From Flaviflagellibacter sp963786225 (GTDB taxonomy: Bacteria; Pseudomonadota; Alphaproteobacteria; Rhizobiales; Methylopilaceae), in NCBI GenBank assembly GCA_963786225.1, contig CAWAYQ010000009.1:1-64000 (forward strand): a DNA stretch of 64,000 bases, read 5' to 3'. Positions within the stretch are counted from its first letter, which is position 1; every line of letters begins with the position of its first letter. The notes under the pieces were generated by a model. It ran no database searches. It saw nothing but the letters and a program-made list of their open reading frames with translations, and was not told where the DNA came from. A program made the translations under genes and the position numbers. This document shows positions 26,301 to 35,672 of this stretch, piece after piece.

Positions 26301-27194
26301 GTCGCCGAGCTGTCCCGGCGCCACGCGGTTGATGAAGTCGGCCAGGAAGCCCCCGAGCTGCTGCTCGGGCCGCGTCAAGATCACCACCGGTGCCGATCCG
26401 AACAGATGCGTCGCGTCGACCGCATCGAGTGAAGGATCTATCGTGGGGTCGAAGGTGATGCTCGGGAGAACGGCGATGCCGAGGCCCACGCGGACATAGG
26501 CCTTGATGACGTCGGCGTCGATCGCCGTCATTGCGATGTTCGGCTGGATCCCCGCCCGCTCGAAGGCGGAGTGCACGGCGTGCCCGCCGGGGAAAGAGGC
26601 ATCGAGGGTGAGCAGCGGGTGGGCACTCAGCTGCTTCAGCGTCGGCGGCATCTCGCGGAACACCGGATGGCCGACAGGCGCGATGATGCTGCGCGCAAGA
26701 TCACGTCCGCGGAAGATGCGCAGTTCGCTTCCGAGCCCGCCTTCGGCGCTGGTGATGCCGACGTCCGCGGTGCCCGCCACGATCGCGCCGATCACCTGCG
26801 CCGGGTTCGCCTGAACCAGATGCAGGTGCACGAGCGGATAGGCCCGGCGAAAGTCCTTGATGATCGGCAGCAATGCGTAGCGGGCATGCGTATGCGTGGT
26901 CGCGATCGTCAGCCGGCCGCTCGTCTGATCCTTCAGGCTCTTGTCGGAGCGGACAAGGTCATTGATCTCAAGCAGCACGCGCCGCGCCGCGGCGACCGTC
27001 GTCTGTCCGGCGGCCGTGAGTCCGACAATGCGGCCGCCGACCCGCACAAGCAGTTCGGCGCCGAGTTCCAGTTCCAGGCTGTTGAGCTGCTTGCTGATCC
27101 CCGGCTGCGAAATGTGCAGCGCCTCCGCCGCACGGGTGATGCTGAATCCGTTGTCGACAACGGCGCAGAGGAACTTCAGTTGTTCGAGCCGCAT
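26295..27194 (-). CDS. LysR-family regulator, CysB/Cbl-like type
   Basis: This 299-aa regulator begins M-R-L-E-Q-L-K-F-L-C-A-V-V-D-N-G-F-S-I-T, then A-L-H-I-S-Q-P-G-I-S-K-Q-L, the pattern of CysB-type LysR proteins. The substrate domain contains T-T-H-T-H-A-R-Y, also CysB-like, where Thr residues bind the inducer. It precedes the TPP/SMP-30/TTT operon on the same strand, so it is its likely activator. CysB relatives usually sense sulfur metabolites; here the effector may instead be the pathway substrate (inference). Confidence 0.88.
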   Translation of the reverse strand: MRLEQLKFLCAVVDNGFSITRAAEALHISQPGISKQLNSLELELGAELLVRVGGRIVGLTAAGQTTVAAARRVLLEINDLVRSDKSLKDQTSGRLTIATTHTHARYALLPIIKDFRRAYPLVHLHLVQANPAQVIGAIVAGTADVGITSAEGGLGSELRIFRGRDLARSIIAPVGHPVFREMPPTLKQLSAHPLLTLDASFPGGHAVHSAFERAGIQPNIAMTAIDADVIKAYVRVGLGIAVLPSITFDPTIDPSLDAVDATHLFGSAPVVILTRPEQQLGGFLADFINRVAPGQLGDA

Positions 27195-27328
27195 AGCCTC
27201 CCTCTACACGCTTTTCGCTCGATTGTCCGCCGAGGGTAAGTCGCGTAGCTGCGTCCGGCCGAAACCCCGCAAGAAGTCGACAGGGTCCTCCTTGAGGAGA
27301 CCGATCCCACAACGGGTCGGGGTTTTTC

Positions 27329-27356
27329 AGTGTGTCCGCTCAGGAGCGGACACACT
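27329..27356. repeat. Perfect 12-bp inverted repeat downstream of the MBL-fold gene
   Basis: AGTGTGTCCGCT (27329-27340) pairs with AGCGGACACACT (27345-27356) over a 4-nt loop. No T tract follows in either direction. It may be a Rho-assisted stop for the leftward MBL gene or an operator for the LysR gene that starts at 27194. The rest of the 195-bp gap includes a longer partial stem (about 27262-27325) but no gene. Confidence 0.6.
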
Positions 27357-27389
27357 TACCTTGAGCGTCAGGTGGCGGAAGCTGGCTTC

Positions 27390-28361
27390 TCAGATGGCGT
27401 TCAGGCGGAACCCGGAACCCTGCCGCTCGACATAGGAGAAGGAAGGCAGAGGGTGATGAAATCCCTGGACCGGAAGACGCTCGGCAACGAGCATTTCGTA
27501 GATCCGCAGGCGCGTTTCCTGCGCGAGATCCGGAAACTGATCGAACGCGGCGTGCCAGCGTGGATGGGCCACAAACAGCGCGGGGTGGTTGGTTACGTCC
27601 GCCTGGATGAAAAGAGACGAGCTTCCCGACGAAACGAGAAACGAGGTATGGCCGATTGAATGGCCCGGAGTCGCAACGGCGGTGACGCCGGACGCCACGT
27701 CTTGGCCATCGTCATAGAGTGTTACCCGGTCCCTCAGCGGATCGAAGATGCGCCGGTTGTTGCGAAAAAGGTCCTGCGGGCGCCCGGGCGAGGCGCGAGC
27801 CATCTCGTCATCATTCATCCAGAAGTCCCATTCCAGCCGCGGAACGAAGAGATCGGCATTGGGAAAGGCGAACTCGCCTTCCGCGGTGTGCAGGCCGTTC
27901 ACGTGGTCGCCGTGAAAATGCGTGATCACGACGCGATCGATATCCGCCGGAGGACAACCCGCCGCGGAAAGGTTCGCAAGGCAGTGCCCCATCGTGCTCT
28001 GCGCGGGATCCGGCTGGGGGCCGTTCCCGGTATCGATCAGAACGTTCTTGCCGCCAGCCTTGAGCAGGACTGGATTGAATACGATCGTCATCATGTCGGC
28101 CGGCATGGACGCGGCCGCGAGCGCCTCGTTCAACTCGGCGCGCGACGCATTGGTCACGAAATTATCCGGCAGCGGGAACGTCCGGTGCCCGTCCGGCACC
28201 ACGACCACTTCGATGTCTCCGACCGCGAAGCGGTGATGAGACGCCGCGGAACCTGTTTCGGTGGATGGCTGTCCTGTTGGCACAACATTTCCTTTTCTCG
28301 GCCCGATGCCGACAACCGGGAAACCTAAACTGGAAATCAAGATTGCCGGGAGTCCAACCAT
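27390..28361 (-). CDS. Metallo-beta-lactamase-fold hydrolase
   Basis: This 323-aa protein has the MBL-fold metal motif H-F-H-G-D-H near residue 150, a preceding V-L-I-D-T-G-N-G strand, A-T-P-G-H-S-I-G-H-T for the next histidine, an F-I-Q-A-D aspartate ligand and a late Q-G-F-H-H-P. The overall layout resembles the lactonase/methyl-parathion-hydrolase-like branch. The N-terminus (L-P-A-I-L-I-S-S-L-G-F-P) is hydrophobic and may be a signal peptide. The ATG at 28361 was chosen over the TTG before it, but neither has a clear ribosome site. It has no operon partner; a long inverted repeat follows it. The substrate is unknown. Confidence 0.85.
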   Translation of the reverse strand: MVGLPAILISSLGFPVVGIGPRKGNVVPTGQPSTETGSAASHHRFAVGDIEVVVVPDGHRTFPLPDNFVTNASRAELNEALAAASMPADMMTIVFNPVLLKAGGKNVLIDTGNGPQPDPAQSTMGHCLANLSAAGCPPADIDRVVITHFHGDHVNGLHTAEGEFAFPNADLFVPRLEWDFWMNDDEMARASPGRPQDLFRNNRRIFDPLRDRVTLYDDGQDVASGVTAVATPGHSIGHTSFLVSSGSSSLFIQADVTNHPALFVAHPRWHAAFDQFPDLAQETRLRIYEMLVAERLPVQGFHHPLPSFSYVERQGSGFRLNAI

Positions 28362-28487
28362 CAACTCATACGAGTGAGAACGCCGGCACCGGCCACCTGC
28401 GGTAACCTGGGCTCATGCGCGGCTAAAGCGTAGCTTTGCAGCTGCGGCAGCGTGGGGCTTAAAAAACCACGACCTTGAGGGGATCAA

Positions 28488-28563
28488 TGGTGCCGCAAGA
28501 GGGACTCGAACCCCCGACCCCCTCATTACGAATGAGGTGCTCTACCAACTGAGCTATTGCGGC
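28488..28563 (-). tRNA. tRNA-Thr (anticodon CGT)
   Basis: On the minus strand a 76-nt cloverleaf is complete: acceptor G-C-C-G-C-A-A pairing with T-T-G-C-G-G-C, a D arm with A-G-C-T-C-A-G-T-T-G-G-T, anticodon stem C-C-T-C-A/T-G-A-G-G with loop T-T-C-G-T-A-A (CGT, reads ACG), a T arm G-G-G-G-G-T-T-C-G-A-G-T-C-C-C, and an encoded CCA end. It lies 64 bp after hemY on the same strand. Confidence 0.98.
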
Positions 28564-28627
28564 ACAGGATGCGCCAGCGTGGTAGCGAATGCCCCCCCGA
28601 AAGGCAAGAGAAGCGAGGCAGCGTCCC

Positions 28628-30183
28628 TTACAAAGGCTGACCGAGCGGACGGGGCGAAAAATCGTCTTCGTCGTCGGGACCGGGATCGTCGGGGGCACGC
28701 GCCAGCGGGAGCAGAACCTCTGAAGGCTTGCGCACGGGCTCGACCCGGACCGGGGGAAGCGGCCGCGGTTCCTGTCTCGGCTGGACGGGAGCCGGAGGTG
28801 GAGTTGGGGCGAAGGTGGAGGCGGAGGCGGCACCGGATCCGGAATGGCCGCCTGGACCGCGATTTCGCTCTGATCGAACAGGGACGACCCGGGAGACGAC
28901 AGGCTCTCCTGCGGCGTCTTCCATTCATAGGCATCGAGCTGACCAGAGACCGGGGAGACCGGCTCCCAGGTTTCGGACACCAGGCCGTCGGCGATCCAGG
29001 CCGGATCGTGAGCGGCAGTGAGCGCGCGGGCGAGCCAGGCGCGGGCGCGGCCGAGATCGCCGCTTTCGGCGTTCTCGACCTCCGCCATCAGGAGGCAGAC
29101 GCGCCGTGTCGGCGCGGAGGTGAACGGCGAAAGCGCGGTGCGGGCGCGGGCGAAGTCGCGCGCGGCAAGCGCGGCCTGGGCGAGCGCGAGCGCGGCTTCC
29201 AGATGGCCGGGCGTCATCTTGGCGAGGAAGCTCGCGCGCGTCAGCCGGTCGGCGGCGCTGTCGCCGGGGCGGATATGCACATACACTTCCGCAAGATCGG
29301 GATGCGGCGACCTCTTCCATGCCTTCTCAAGCACGGCCCCGGCGCGCCTGTAATCGCCCTCCTCCGCCATCAGCCGCCCCGAGAGTGCTGCGGCGGGCAC
29401 GAGATCGGGCGCGAGCTTTGCGGCTTCGCGCGCGAGATCGAGCGCCTCGTCCGAAATGCCGCGATCGGCGCGGTCGAGCGCCTTTGCGGTCAGCAGCACG
29501 GCGCGCTGACGCCGCGCGGCAGCGCGGTCGACGAGCTTGTTCGCGGCATTGCGCTCGACGCTTGCGAGCGCGCCGTCCCAGTCATGGCGCGCGCCCTGAA
29601 GTTCGAGCAAAGCAGGACCGGCCCACGGCACATTCGGATTTGCCTTCACCGCGCGCTCGGCGAGGCTCAGCGCTTCCACGGCATCGCCACGGCGCCGCGC
29701 TTCGACGTAGAGACCGCGATAGCCGAGCGGCCGCGTTTCCGGCTGGTCGAGCATGGCGCGGAACGCGCTCTCGGCCTCGTTGCGTTCGCCGGACAATTGC
29801 GCGGCCTGTGCGCGCAGGAGGAGCGTCAGAGGCTCGTCGCCGATCAGGCGGCGCGCTTCGTTGGCCGAACGGCGCGCCGCGCGCCCGTCGCCGATGCCGA
29901 CCGCCATCAGGCCGTGGGCGATCGCGGTCATGCCGCGCGAACGGCGGCGTCCGCGCAGGAAATGCGAAATCGCGTCGGGCACGCCGATCACGGTGCGGAC
30001 AAACCACCACGCGATGAGCAGTGCGGCGGTGAGCAGCACGATCGCCAGCAGCACGACCGGCACGCTGGTTTCGATCTGCCAGCCCTGCCACACCATGACG
30101 AACGAGCCCGGCCGCTCGATCAGCCAGCCAATGCCGAAGCCGAGAAGCGCGATGCCGGCGAGAAAGCCGAGGATACGGATCAA
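28628..30183 (-). CDS. hemY: HemY-like TPR membrane protein, interrupted by an apparent frameshift
   Basis: This protein has two N-terminal TM helices (about 1-22 and 38-62) and a TPR-rich cytoplasmic or periplasmic body, the HemY-N architecture linked to protoporphyrin biosynthesis genes. The start is probably TTG at 30183, overlapping the mitofilin-like stop (TTGA). The first frame runs through a proline-rich linker and then past the tRNA-Thr gene to 28459, which is not credible. A second frame gives a normal acidic tail (D-D-P-G-P-D-D-E-D-D-F) and stops at 28628. One missing base near 28800-28830, close to a run of four G (28806-28809), restores one frame of about 518 aa. Confidence 0.8.
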
Positions 30184-31437
30184 GGCGCGGTCCCCGCATT
30201 GATGCCCAAAGCCGCGGCGCGAAGATTGTCGAGCGCGGTGTCCGCATCGAGCCGCTCCTTCAATGCCTCCGCTTCGGCTTTGGTTGCGTCTTTTGCGGCG
30301 GTATCGAGCTTGTCCCAATCGGCCAGCGCGGCGGAATAATCGCCTTGCCCGAGACGGATCGCGACCGCATTGCGCGCCGACCAGGGATCGCTCGCGGAGA
30401 TGTCCGGCACCGAACCGTCAACCGGCCGGATGCGGACGAGGCCGCGCGCCCCCTCCGCCAGGCGATCGACGAACCCGGTCGCGCTGCTCGCAGGTGTCGG
30501 CGCCTTCTCAAGTTTTGCAATGAGGCGTTCGGCGAGAAGCCCCGTTGGCGGCAGGCCGCGCTCTGCGCCGGCATCGAGCGCGGCGAATGGTGCATCCGGC
30601 ATCTGGCGGCGCACCGCACCGAGCGCCGCAGCATAAGGCACGCCGCGCGCGACCGCGCCCTCGAGCGAGGCAACGGCAGCAAGGGCCGCCGCGCTTTTGG
30701 CGCCCGCCACGGCCTGCTGCACCGCGGGATCGGGCTCGCGGGCGGCATTGGTCTGGGCCGACAATTCATCGAACTCGGGCCGCGAGCTGATCGAACGCCG
30801 CCGCATCGGCGCGGTCTTCGGCGGTCTTGGCCAGAGTGTCGACCCGCGTCGCGAGTTCGGTAATGCGAGCCTGCAACTCCGGGTCTGCGGGGCTGGGCGC
30901 GGGTGGGTTCGCGCGTAGCTCCTCGACCTGTTGGGTCAGCGTTTCGGCCTTCTGGGTCAGCGTTTCGACCGCGGCGCGGAGCGCGCTGTCGTCCACGGCA
31001 GGCTGAGGCACAGGCGGGGGAGTTTCGGCAATCTTTCGGAGCTGGGTCTCCAGTTCGGCCACGCGGCTTCCGAGAGCCGGATCACCGCTCCCGATACCGC
31101 CGGCGAGGGGGATGTAGCCCGAGGCGAGGAGAAGAACGAACAGAGAGAGCGCGATGGCGGCGCCGGCAACGCCGGCCGCGATCAGCGCGCCGAGCTGGGA
31201 ACGCGGCTCGGCCTCGAAGAGATTCGGGTCGTCGGCCTGCGGCGGCGGCTCCTGCGCCAGCGGATCGTCGCTCTCGAGCGACCCGTCCGGAGCCGTGTCC
31301 GGTTCCTCACCCTCCACCGCACTGGTCCCGCCGGCCTTGGCCTCGATTGGGCCACGCTCGATTTCCGTCGCTTCGAGATCGATGACGCCGGGCTTCGGCT
31401 TCATGGAACTCGTGCGCTTCGATTTGCCGTCCGCCAT
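30180..31437 (-). CDS. Mitofilin/Mic60-like inner membrane protein, interrupted by an apparent frameshift
   Basis: The gene is seen in two frames: 30766-31437 (223 aa) and 30180-30806 (208 aa). The first part has an acidic cytoplasmic region, one TM helix (about 84-108) and a coiled coil (A-E-L-E-T-Q-L-R-K-I-A, then Q-K-A-E-T-L-T-Q-Q-V-E-E-L). The second continues the helical body and ends in a mitofilin-like C-terminus. Dropping one base near 30777-30779 (run of three G) joins D-Q-L-A-A to E-F-D-E-L-S-A-Q in one frame of 418 aa. Alphaproteobacterial Mic60 homologues shape membrane invaginations and usually lie in this heme operon. It overlaps hemY and follows hemD. Confidence 0.8.
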
Positions 31438-31499
31438 TCAAATCCGCTCCGGAATCGCCCCGTACTTTTCTAACGTCCCGTTTCGCCCTTGGCGAGCAA

Positions 31500-32198
31500 T
31501 CAACCCGCGAGCAGCGCGAGAAGCGCATCCTCGCGCGGTTCGGCCGCCACCTGGATCGCAGGCGCGTCAACCGCGCGCAGCAGCGCCGCCACGTGTTCCG
31601 ACAGACAAAGATGGCGAGGCTTGAGTGCCTCCGTGCGAATGTCCGCCGCTTCAGCCAGGGCCAGATAGGTCCCCGCGAGGCGACGCGAATAATGCAGGAC
31701 GGACGTGACGCGTCCGTTCTTGAGTGCGGTGACCGTTTCGGGAGAAAACGCTGTTCTTGGCGTCGCGCGATAAACCACGCACACATCCACTATGTGCTGC
31801 GGCGCCAGAACGGCGAAGTCCGCGCTGCGGTTTTCCGCCGCGAGGTAGAGAAGGCGCTGCCCGGGCTCCGCGCCGAGCAATGCGCCAAGTCCAACAGCAT
31901 CGAGCGCCTCGCCGCGAAGAACCGTAAAGCCGAGTTCACGGGCCGCGGCGGTCGTCCGCGATCCGACCGTCCACAGTGGCAGATGAGTAAGTGTCGCGAG
32001 ATCGGGATGGCGCGCCACCGCCCGTGCTCCGTTGGAACTCGTGATGATCACGGCGTCCGGGACCGGCGGAACGAGACGGTCGGGCGGCATGAAGTGCAGA
32101 TCGAGCAAGGGCTCGACAAGCGCCTCATGACCAAGAGCTGCGAGACGCGCGGCGGTGTGCGCCGACGCACGCTCCGGACGGGTGACGAGAACCGCCAC
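31500..32198 (-). CDS. hemD: Uroporphyrinogen-III synthase
   Basis: This 232-aa cytosolic enzyme closes and inverts ring D of hydroxymethylbilane to give uroporphyrinogen III. Sequence identity in this family is low, but it shows V-L-V-T-R-P-E near the start, I-I-T-S-S-N-G-A-R-A-V around residue 52, a central W-T-V-G-S-R-T-A, and L-H-Y-S-R-R-L-A-G-T-Y in the second domain. The GTG start at 32198 shares a base with the hemC stop (TAGTG), and hemC directly upstream supports the identification. The gene is about the usual length. Confidence 0.92.
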   Translation of the reverse strand: MAVLVTRPERASAHTAARLAALGHEALVEPLLDLHFMPPDRLVPPVPDAVIITSSNGARAVARHPDLATLTHLPLWTVGSRTTAAARELGFTVLRGEALDAVGLGALLGAEPGQRLLYLAAENRSADFAVLAPQHIVDVCVVYRATPRTAFSPETVTALKNGRVTSVLHYSRRLAGTYLALAEAADIRTEALKPRHLCLSEHVAALLRAVDAPAIQVAAEPREDALLALLAG

Positions 32199-33127
32199 TA
32201 CGCGCCCACGGCGATGATGCCGCGCGGAACGCGGGCGAGAAGATCCTCACCCGCCGCCCGGCCGACCGCTTCCGCCTCGCTCGCCGGGCCCTCGCCCCTC
32301 ACCGTCCAGGTGTCTTTGCCGTCGGGTGAAATCACAAGCCCGCGCAGATTGAGCGAGGCGCTGTCGATTGTGGCATGGCCCGCAATGGGCGTGCGGCAGG
32401 AGCCGTCGAGCACCGCGAGCATTGCGCGCTCGGCGGTCAGTGCGCGTGACGTTTCGCCGTGGTCGATGGCGGTGACCTGGGCCGCGGTCCGCGAATCGTC
32501 CTTGCGGATTTCGATCGCGACCGCGCCCTGCCCGCAGGCGGGAAGGAAACGCTCGATCTCGAAAATCTCCGTCGCATGGGCTTCGAGCCCGAGCCGCCTA
32601 AGCCCGGCGAGCGCGAGAAGCGTCGCATGCATGTCGCCCGCCTCGACCTTGCGGAGCCGCGTCTCGACATTGCCGCGCAGCAGCACCGTCTCGATGTCGG
32701 GGCGAAGGCTTTTGAGCAGCGCCGAGCGGCGCACGGAGGCAGTGCCGACCACGGCCCCTTTCGGCAGTGCGTCGAGCGTGCGGAATCCCGGCGCGATCAG
32801 CGCGTCGCGGACATCGGCGCGCGGCAGGCAGGCGGCGAGCACAAGCCCATCGGGCAGGAAGGTCGGCACATCCTTCGCCGAATGCACCGCGACATCGACG
32901 CGTCCGTCGATCAGCGCCTCCTCGATCTCCTTGGTGAACAGACCCTTACCGCCGAGATCGGCCAGAGACCGGTCGCGCACCTGATCGCCCGTTGTGCGGA
33001 TGGTGACGATCTCGATTTCCTCCGGCCCGACCTTGTGCTCGGCCGCGAGGGCGGCCTGCACCGCGCGCGCCTGCCAGAGCGCCAGCGAGCTGCCGCGTGT
33101 TCCGATACGCAGAAAAGGCGATGCCAT
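32198..33127 (-). CDS. hemC: Hydroxymethylbilane synthase (porphobilinogen deaminase)
   Basis: This 309-aa cytosolic enzyme polymerises four porphobilinogens into hydroxymethylbilane. It shows I-G-T-R-G-S-S-L-A-L-W-Q-A near the start, the catalytic segment H-S-A-K-D-V-P-T, A-C-G-Q-G-A-V-A-I-E, and L-D-G-S-C-R-T-P-I, whose cysteine carries the dipyrromethane cofactor. It leads the operon hemC-hemD-mitofilin-hemY, divergent from tsaD with a 98-bp shared promoter region. Confidence 0.97.
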   Translation of the reverse strand: MASPFLRIGTRGSSLALWQARAVQAALAAEHKVGPEEIEIVTIRTTGDQVRDRSLADLGGKGLFTKEIEEALIDGRVDVAVHSAKDVPTFLPDGLVLAACLPRADVRDALIAPGFRTLDALPKGAVVGTASVRRSALLKSLRPDIETVLLRGNVETRLRKVEAGDMHATLLALAGLRRLGLEAHATEIFEIERFLPACGQGAVAIEIRKDDSRTAAQVTAIDHGETSRALTAERAMLAVLDGSCRTPIAGHATIDSASLNLRGLVISPDGKDTWTVRGEGPASEAEAVGRAAGEDLLARVPRGIIAVGA

Positions 33128-33225
33128 GGGCTTCCGTCTGAGGTTGTGGTGCGGCGTGCGGGCAGATTATAGGGTGACGGCGCGAACCGAAACCTCGGCT
33201 GCGCTTTACCCCTCTGGAACCATTC
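33128..33225. promoter_or_regulatory. Divergent hemC / tsaD promoter region
   Basis: This 98-bp gap separates two start codons pointing away from each other. A TATAGG-like hexamer lies at about 33169-33174. No operator-like palindrome is evident. Confidence 0.4.
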
Positions 33226-34281
33226 ATGCGCGTTCTCGGCATCGAGACCACCTGCGACGAAACGGCCGCCTCGGTGATCGAGCGCATGCCCGACGGACGC
33301 GGGCATATTCTGTCGAACGTGGTCCTGTCGCAGACGAAGAAGCATGCCCTCTATGGCGGCGTCGTCCCCGAGATCGCCTCGCGGGCCCATGTCGACGCCA
33401 TCGACACCATCATCGCCCAGGCCCTGCAGGGCGCGAAAATGACGGTCGGCGAGCTCGACGGCGTGGCGGCGGCCGCGGGCCCCGGCCTGATCGGCGGCGT
33501 TATCGTCGGCCTGACGACGGCCAAAGCCCTGGCCTTTGCGTCCGCCCGCCCGTTCATCGCCGTCAATCACCTCGAAGCCCATGCGCTGACCGCGCGGCTG
33601 ACGGACAATGTCCAGTTTCCCTACCTGCTCCTCCTCGTCTCGGGCGGGCATACGCAGCTTCTCGCCGTCGAGGGCGTGGGCAAATACATCCGCCTCGGCA
33701 CCACCATCGACGATGCGGTGGGCGAGGCCTTCGACAAGGTCGCGAAACTGCTCGGCCTCGGCTATCCCGGCGGCCCCGCCGTGGAGCGCACGGCGAAAAA
33801 GGGCGACGGCAGACGGTTTCCGTTCCCCCGGCCGATGATGGGGCGCCCGGAGCCGAACTTTTCGCTGGCGGGATTGAAGACGGCGGTGCGGATCGAGGCT
33901 GAGCGCATCGCGCCTCTGAGGGACCAGGACGTCGCCGATCTCTGCGCCTCGTTTCAGGCCGCGGTCATCGAGATGGTGCTCGACCGCGTGCGCGTCGCGC
34001 TGAACCTGTTCCGGAACAAATATGGGACGCCATCAGCGCTCGTGGTCGCAGGCGGCGTTGCCGCCAATATCGCGATGCGCAACGGCCTCGCCCGGCTTGC
34101 CGAACGGTTCGACGTGGCGATGATCGCGCCACCCCTCGACCTCTGCGGCGACAACGGCGCGATGATCGCCTGGGCCGGCGCGGAGCGGCTGGCGCTGGGT
34201 CTCAGCGATCCCCTGAGCTTTGCGCCCCGCGCGCGCTGGCCGCTCGACGAAGCCGCAGCCTTGCCCGGAGCACGCGCATGA
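33226..34281 (+). CDS. tsaD: tRNA N6-adenosine threonylcarbamoyltransferase
   Basis: This 351-aa ASKHA-fold enzyme (Kae1/YgjD/Gcp) transfers the threonylcarbamoyl group to A37 of ANN-decoding tRNAs. It shows V-L-G-I-E-T-T-C-D-E-T at the start, the metal-binding N-H-L-E-A-H (near residue 112), the nucleotide loop L-V-S-G-G-H-T-Q-L, D-D-A-V-G-E-A-F-D-K and a terminal C-G-D-N-G-A-M-I-A. It overlaps gpsA by 4 bp (ATGA). It was formerly annotated as an O-sialoglycoprotein endopeptidase. Confidence 0.97.
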   Translation: MRVLGIETTCDETAASVIERMPDGRGHILSNVVLSQTKKHALYGGVVPEIASRAHVDAIDTIIAQALQGAKMTVGELDGVAAAAGPGLIGGVIVGLTTAKALAFASARPFIAVNHLEAHALTARLTDNVQFPYLLLLVSGGHTQLLAVEGVGKYIRLGTTIDDAVGEAFDKVAKLLGLGYPGGPAVERTAKKGDGRRFPFPRPMMGRPEPNFSLAGLKTAVRIEAERIAPLRDQDVADLCASFQAAVIEMVLDRVRVALNLFRNKYGTPSALVVAGGVAANIAMRNGLARLAERFDVAMIAPPLDLCGDNGAMIAWAGAERLALGLSDPLSFAPRARWPLDEAAALPGARA

Positions 34282-35258
34282 CGACGTATCAAAAGATTGC
34301 AGTTCTCGGCGCCGGCGCGTGGGGCACCGCGCTGGCCAACGCCGCGGCGCGCGCGGGCCGCGATGTCGTGCTGTGGGAGTTCGACAAGGCGCAGGCCGAG
34401 GCCCTGATCAGGGATCGCGTCAATACACGCTATTTGCCGGGCGTGACGCTCGACGACCGGGTAACGCCGGTCCGGGAGATCGGCGAGATATCCGAAGCCG
34501 ACGCCGCGCTTCTCGTCGTGCCGGCGCAGGCCATGCGCGCAACGGCTCATCTGGCTGCCGGGCATCTGCGGAACGGCGTGCCCGCGATCTCCTGCGCCAA
34601 GGGCATCGAGCGCGGCAATCTTGAGTTCATGTCGCAGATCCTCGCCACCGCAATGCCGGACAATCCCGCCGGTGCGCTGTCCGGCCCGAGCTTTGCCATC
34701 GACGTGGCGCATGGGCTTCCCGCCGCCGTGACGCTCGCCGCCGACGACGAATGGGTGGCGGCCGATCTGGCGCGGGCTTTGGCCTCTCCGGCCTTGCGCC
34801 TCTATCATTCCGACGACGTGATCGGCGTCGAGATCGGCGGCGCGGCCAAGAATGTGCTCGCCATCGGCGCGGGCATCGCCGCCGGACGCGGCCTCGGCGC
34901 GAGCGCAGGCGCGGCCTTCATCGCGCGCGGCTTCGCGGAACTGCGGCGCTTCGGCGCCGCTCTTGGCGGGCGCCCGGAAACCCTGATGGGACTTTCGGGT
35001 CTCGGCGACCTCGTCTTGACGGCGACATCGCCGCAATCGCGCAATTTCTCATACGGCATGGCCATCGGCCGCGGCGAGACGCCGAACGACAAACTCGCGG
35101 AGGGCGCGTTCACCGCCGAGGCCCTTGTCGCGCTCGCGAAGAAGCACGATGTCGATATGCCGATCGCAACCGCCGTGCGCGACGTGCTGGAACGCGCGAT
35201 CTCGGTCGGCGAAGCGGTCGAGGCGCTTCTGGCACGGCCGCTGACTTCGGAGGAGTGA
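34278..35258 (+). CDS. gpsA: NAD(P)H-dependent glycerol-3-phosphate dehydrogenase
   Basis: This 326-aa enzyme reduces dihydroxyacetone phosphate to sn-glycerol-3-phosphate for phospholipid synthesis. It has the Rossmann motif L-G-A-G-A-W-G-T-A-L-A at the N-terminus, A-K-G-I-E near residue 112, G-P-S-F-A near 135, the catalytic lysine in G-G-A-A-K-N-V-L-A-I-G-A-G, and G-L-S-G-L-G-D-L near 240. It is translationally coupled to tsaD and abuts the EVE-domain gene, forming a tsaD-gpsA-EVE unit common in Rhizobiales. Confidence 0.97.
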   Translation: MTTYQKIAVLGAGAWGTALANAAARAGRDVVLWEFDKAQAEALIRDRVNTRYLPGVTLDDRVTPVREIGEISEADAALLVVPAQAMRATAHLAAGHLRNGVPAISCAKGIERGNLEFMSQILATAMPDNPAGALSGPSFAIDVAHGLPAAVTLAADDEWVAADLARALASPALRLYHSDDVIGVEIGGAAKNVLAIGAGIAAGRGLGASAGAAFIARGFAELRRFGAALGGRPETLMGLSGLGDLVLTATSPQSRNFSYGMAIGRGETPNDKLAEGAFTAEALVALAKKHDVDMPIATAVRDVLERAISVGEAVEALLARPLTSEE

Positions 35259-35672
35259 ATGCGCTACTGGCTGTTCAAATCCGAGCCTGACGTTTTCTCG
35301 TTCGACGACCTGAAGAAGACCGGCAAAAAGGGTCAGACCTGGGACGGCGTCCGGAACTACCTTGCCCGCAACAATATGCGGGCAATGCAGATCGGCGACC
35401 TCGGCTTCTTCTACCATTCGAACGCGACCAAGGACGTGGTCGGGATCGTCGAGGTCTGCAAACTCGCCCATCCCGACCCGACCGACGACAGCGGACAATG
35501 GGAGTGCGTCGACATCCGCGCGGTGAAGCCCGTGCCGAAGCCGGTGACGCTTGCCGCCGTCAAGGCCGAGCCGAAACTTGCGAAGATGGCGCTCGTCACC
35601 TCGATGCGGCTGTCGGTGCAGCCGGTGACCGATGCCGAGTGGAAGATCGTCTGCGCCATGGCCGGACTTTGA
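35259..35672 (+). CDS. EVE-domain protein (thymocyte nuclear protein 1-like)
   Basis: This 137-aa protein is a single EVE domain, a PUA-related fold that recognises modified bases in nucleic acid. Typical elements are Y-W-L-F-K-S-E-P near the start, T-W-D-G-V-R-N-Y-L-A-R-N-N-M, F-F-Y-H-S-N, and V-G-I-V-E-V. The ATG directly follows the gpsA stop, with GGAGG inside the gpsA end, so it is co-translated. Its ligand in bacteria is not settled; reading modified DNA or RNA bases is the family expectation. Confidence 0.92.
   Translation: MRYWLFKSEPDVFSFDDLKKTGKKGQTWDGVRNYLARNNMRAMQIGDLGFFYHSNATKDVVGIVEVCKLAHPDPTDDSGQWECVDIRAVKPVPKPVTLAAVKAEPKLAKMALVTSMRLSVQPVTDAEWKIVCAMAGL

Noticed and set aside
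27200..27320. Short open frame G-I-G-L-L-K-E-D-P-V-D-F-L upstream of the CysB-type LysR
   Set aside because: It has no start codon after the preceding stop, no ribosome site and under 40 codons, so it is probably chance.
28459..28627. C-terminal extension of the hemY frame containing A-I-A-Q-L-V-E-H
   Set aside because: This is translation of the tRNA-Thr gene, a well-known artefact of reading through tRNA. The real hemY end is in another frame at 28628.
28790..28830. Programmed frameshift in hemY
   Set aside because: There is no clear slippery heptamer with a downstream stimulator, and three other genes show similar lesions, so assembly error is simpler. Not excluded.
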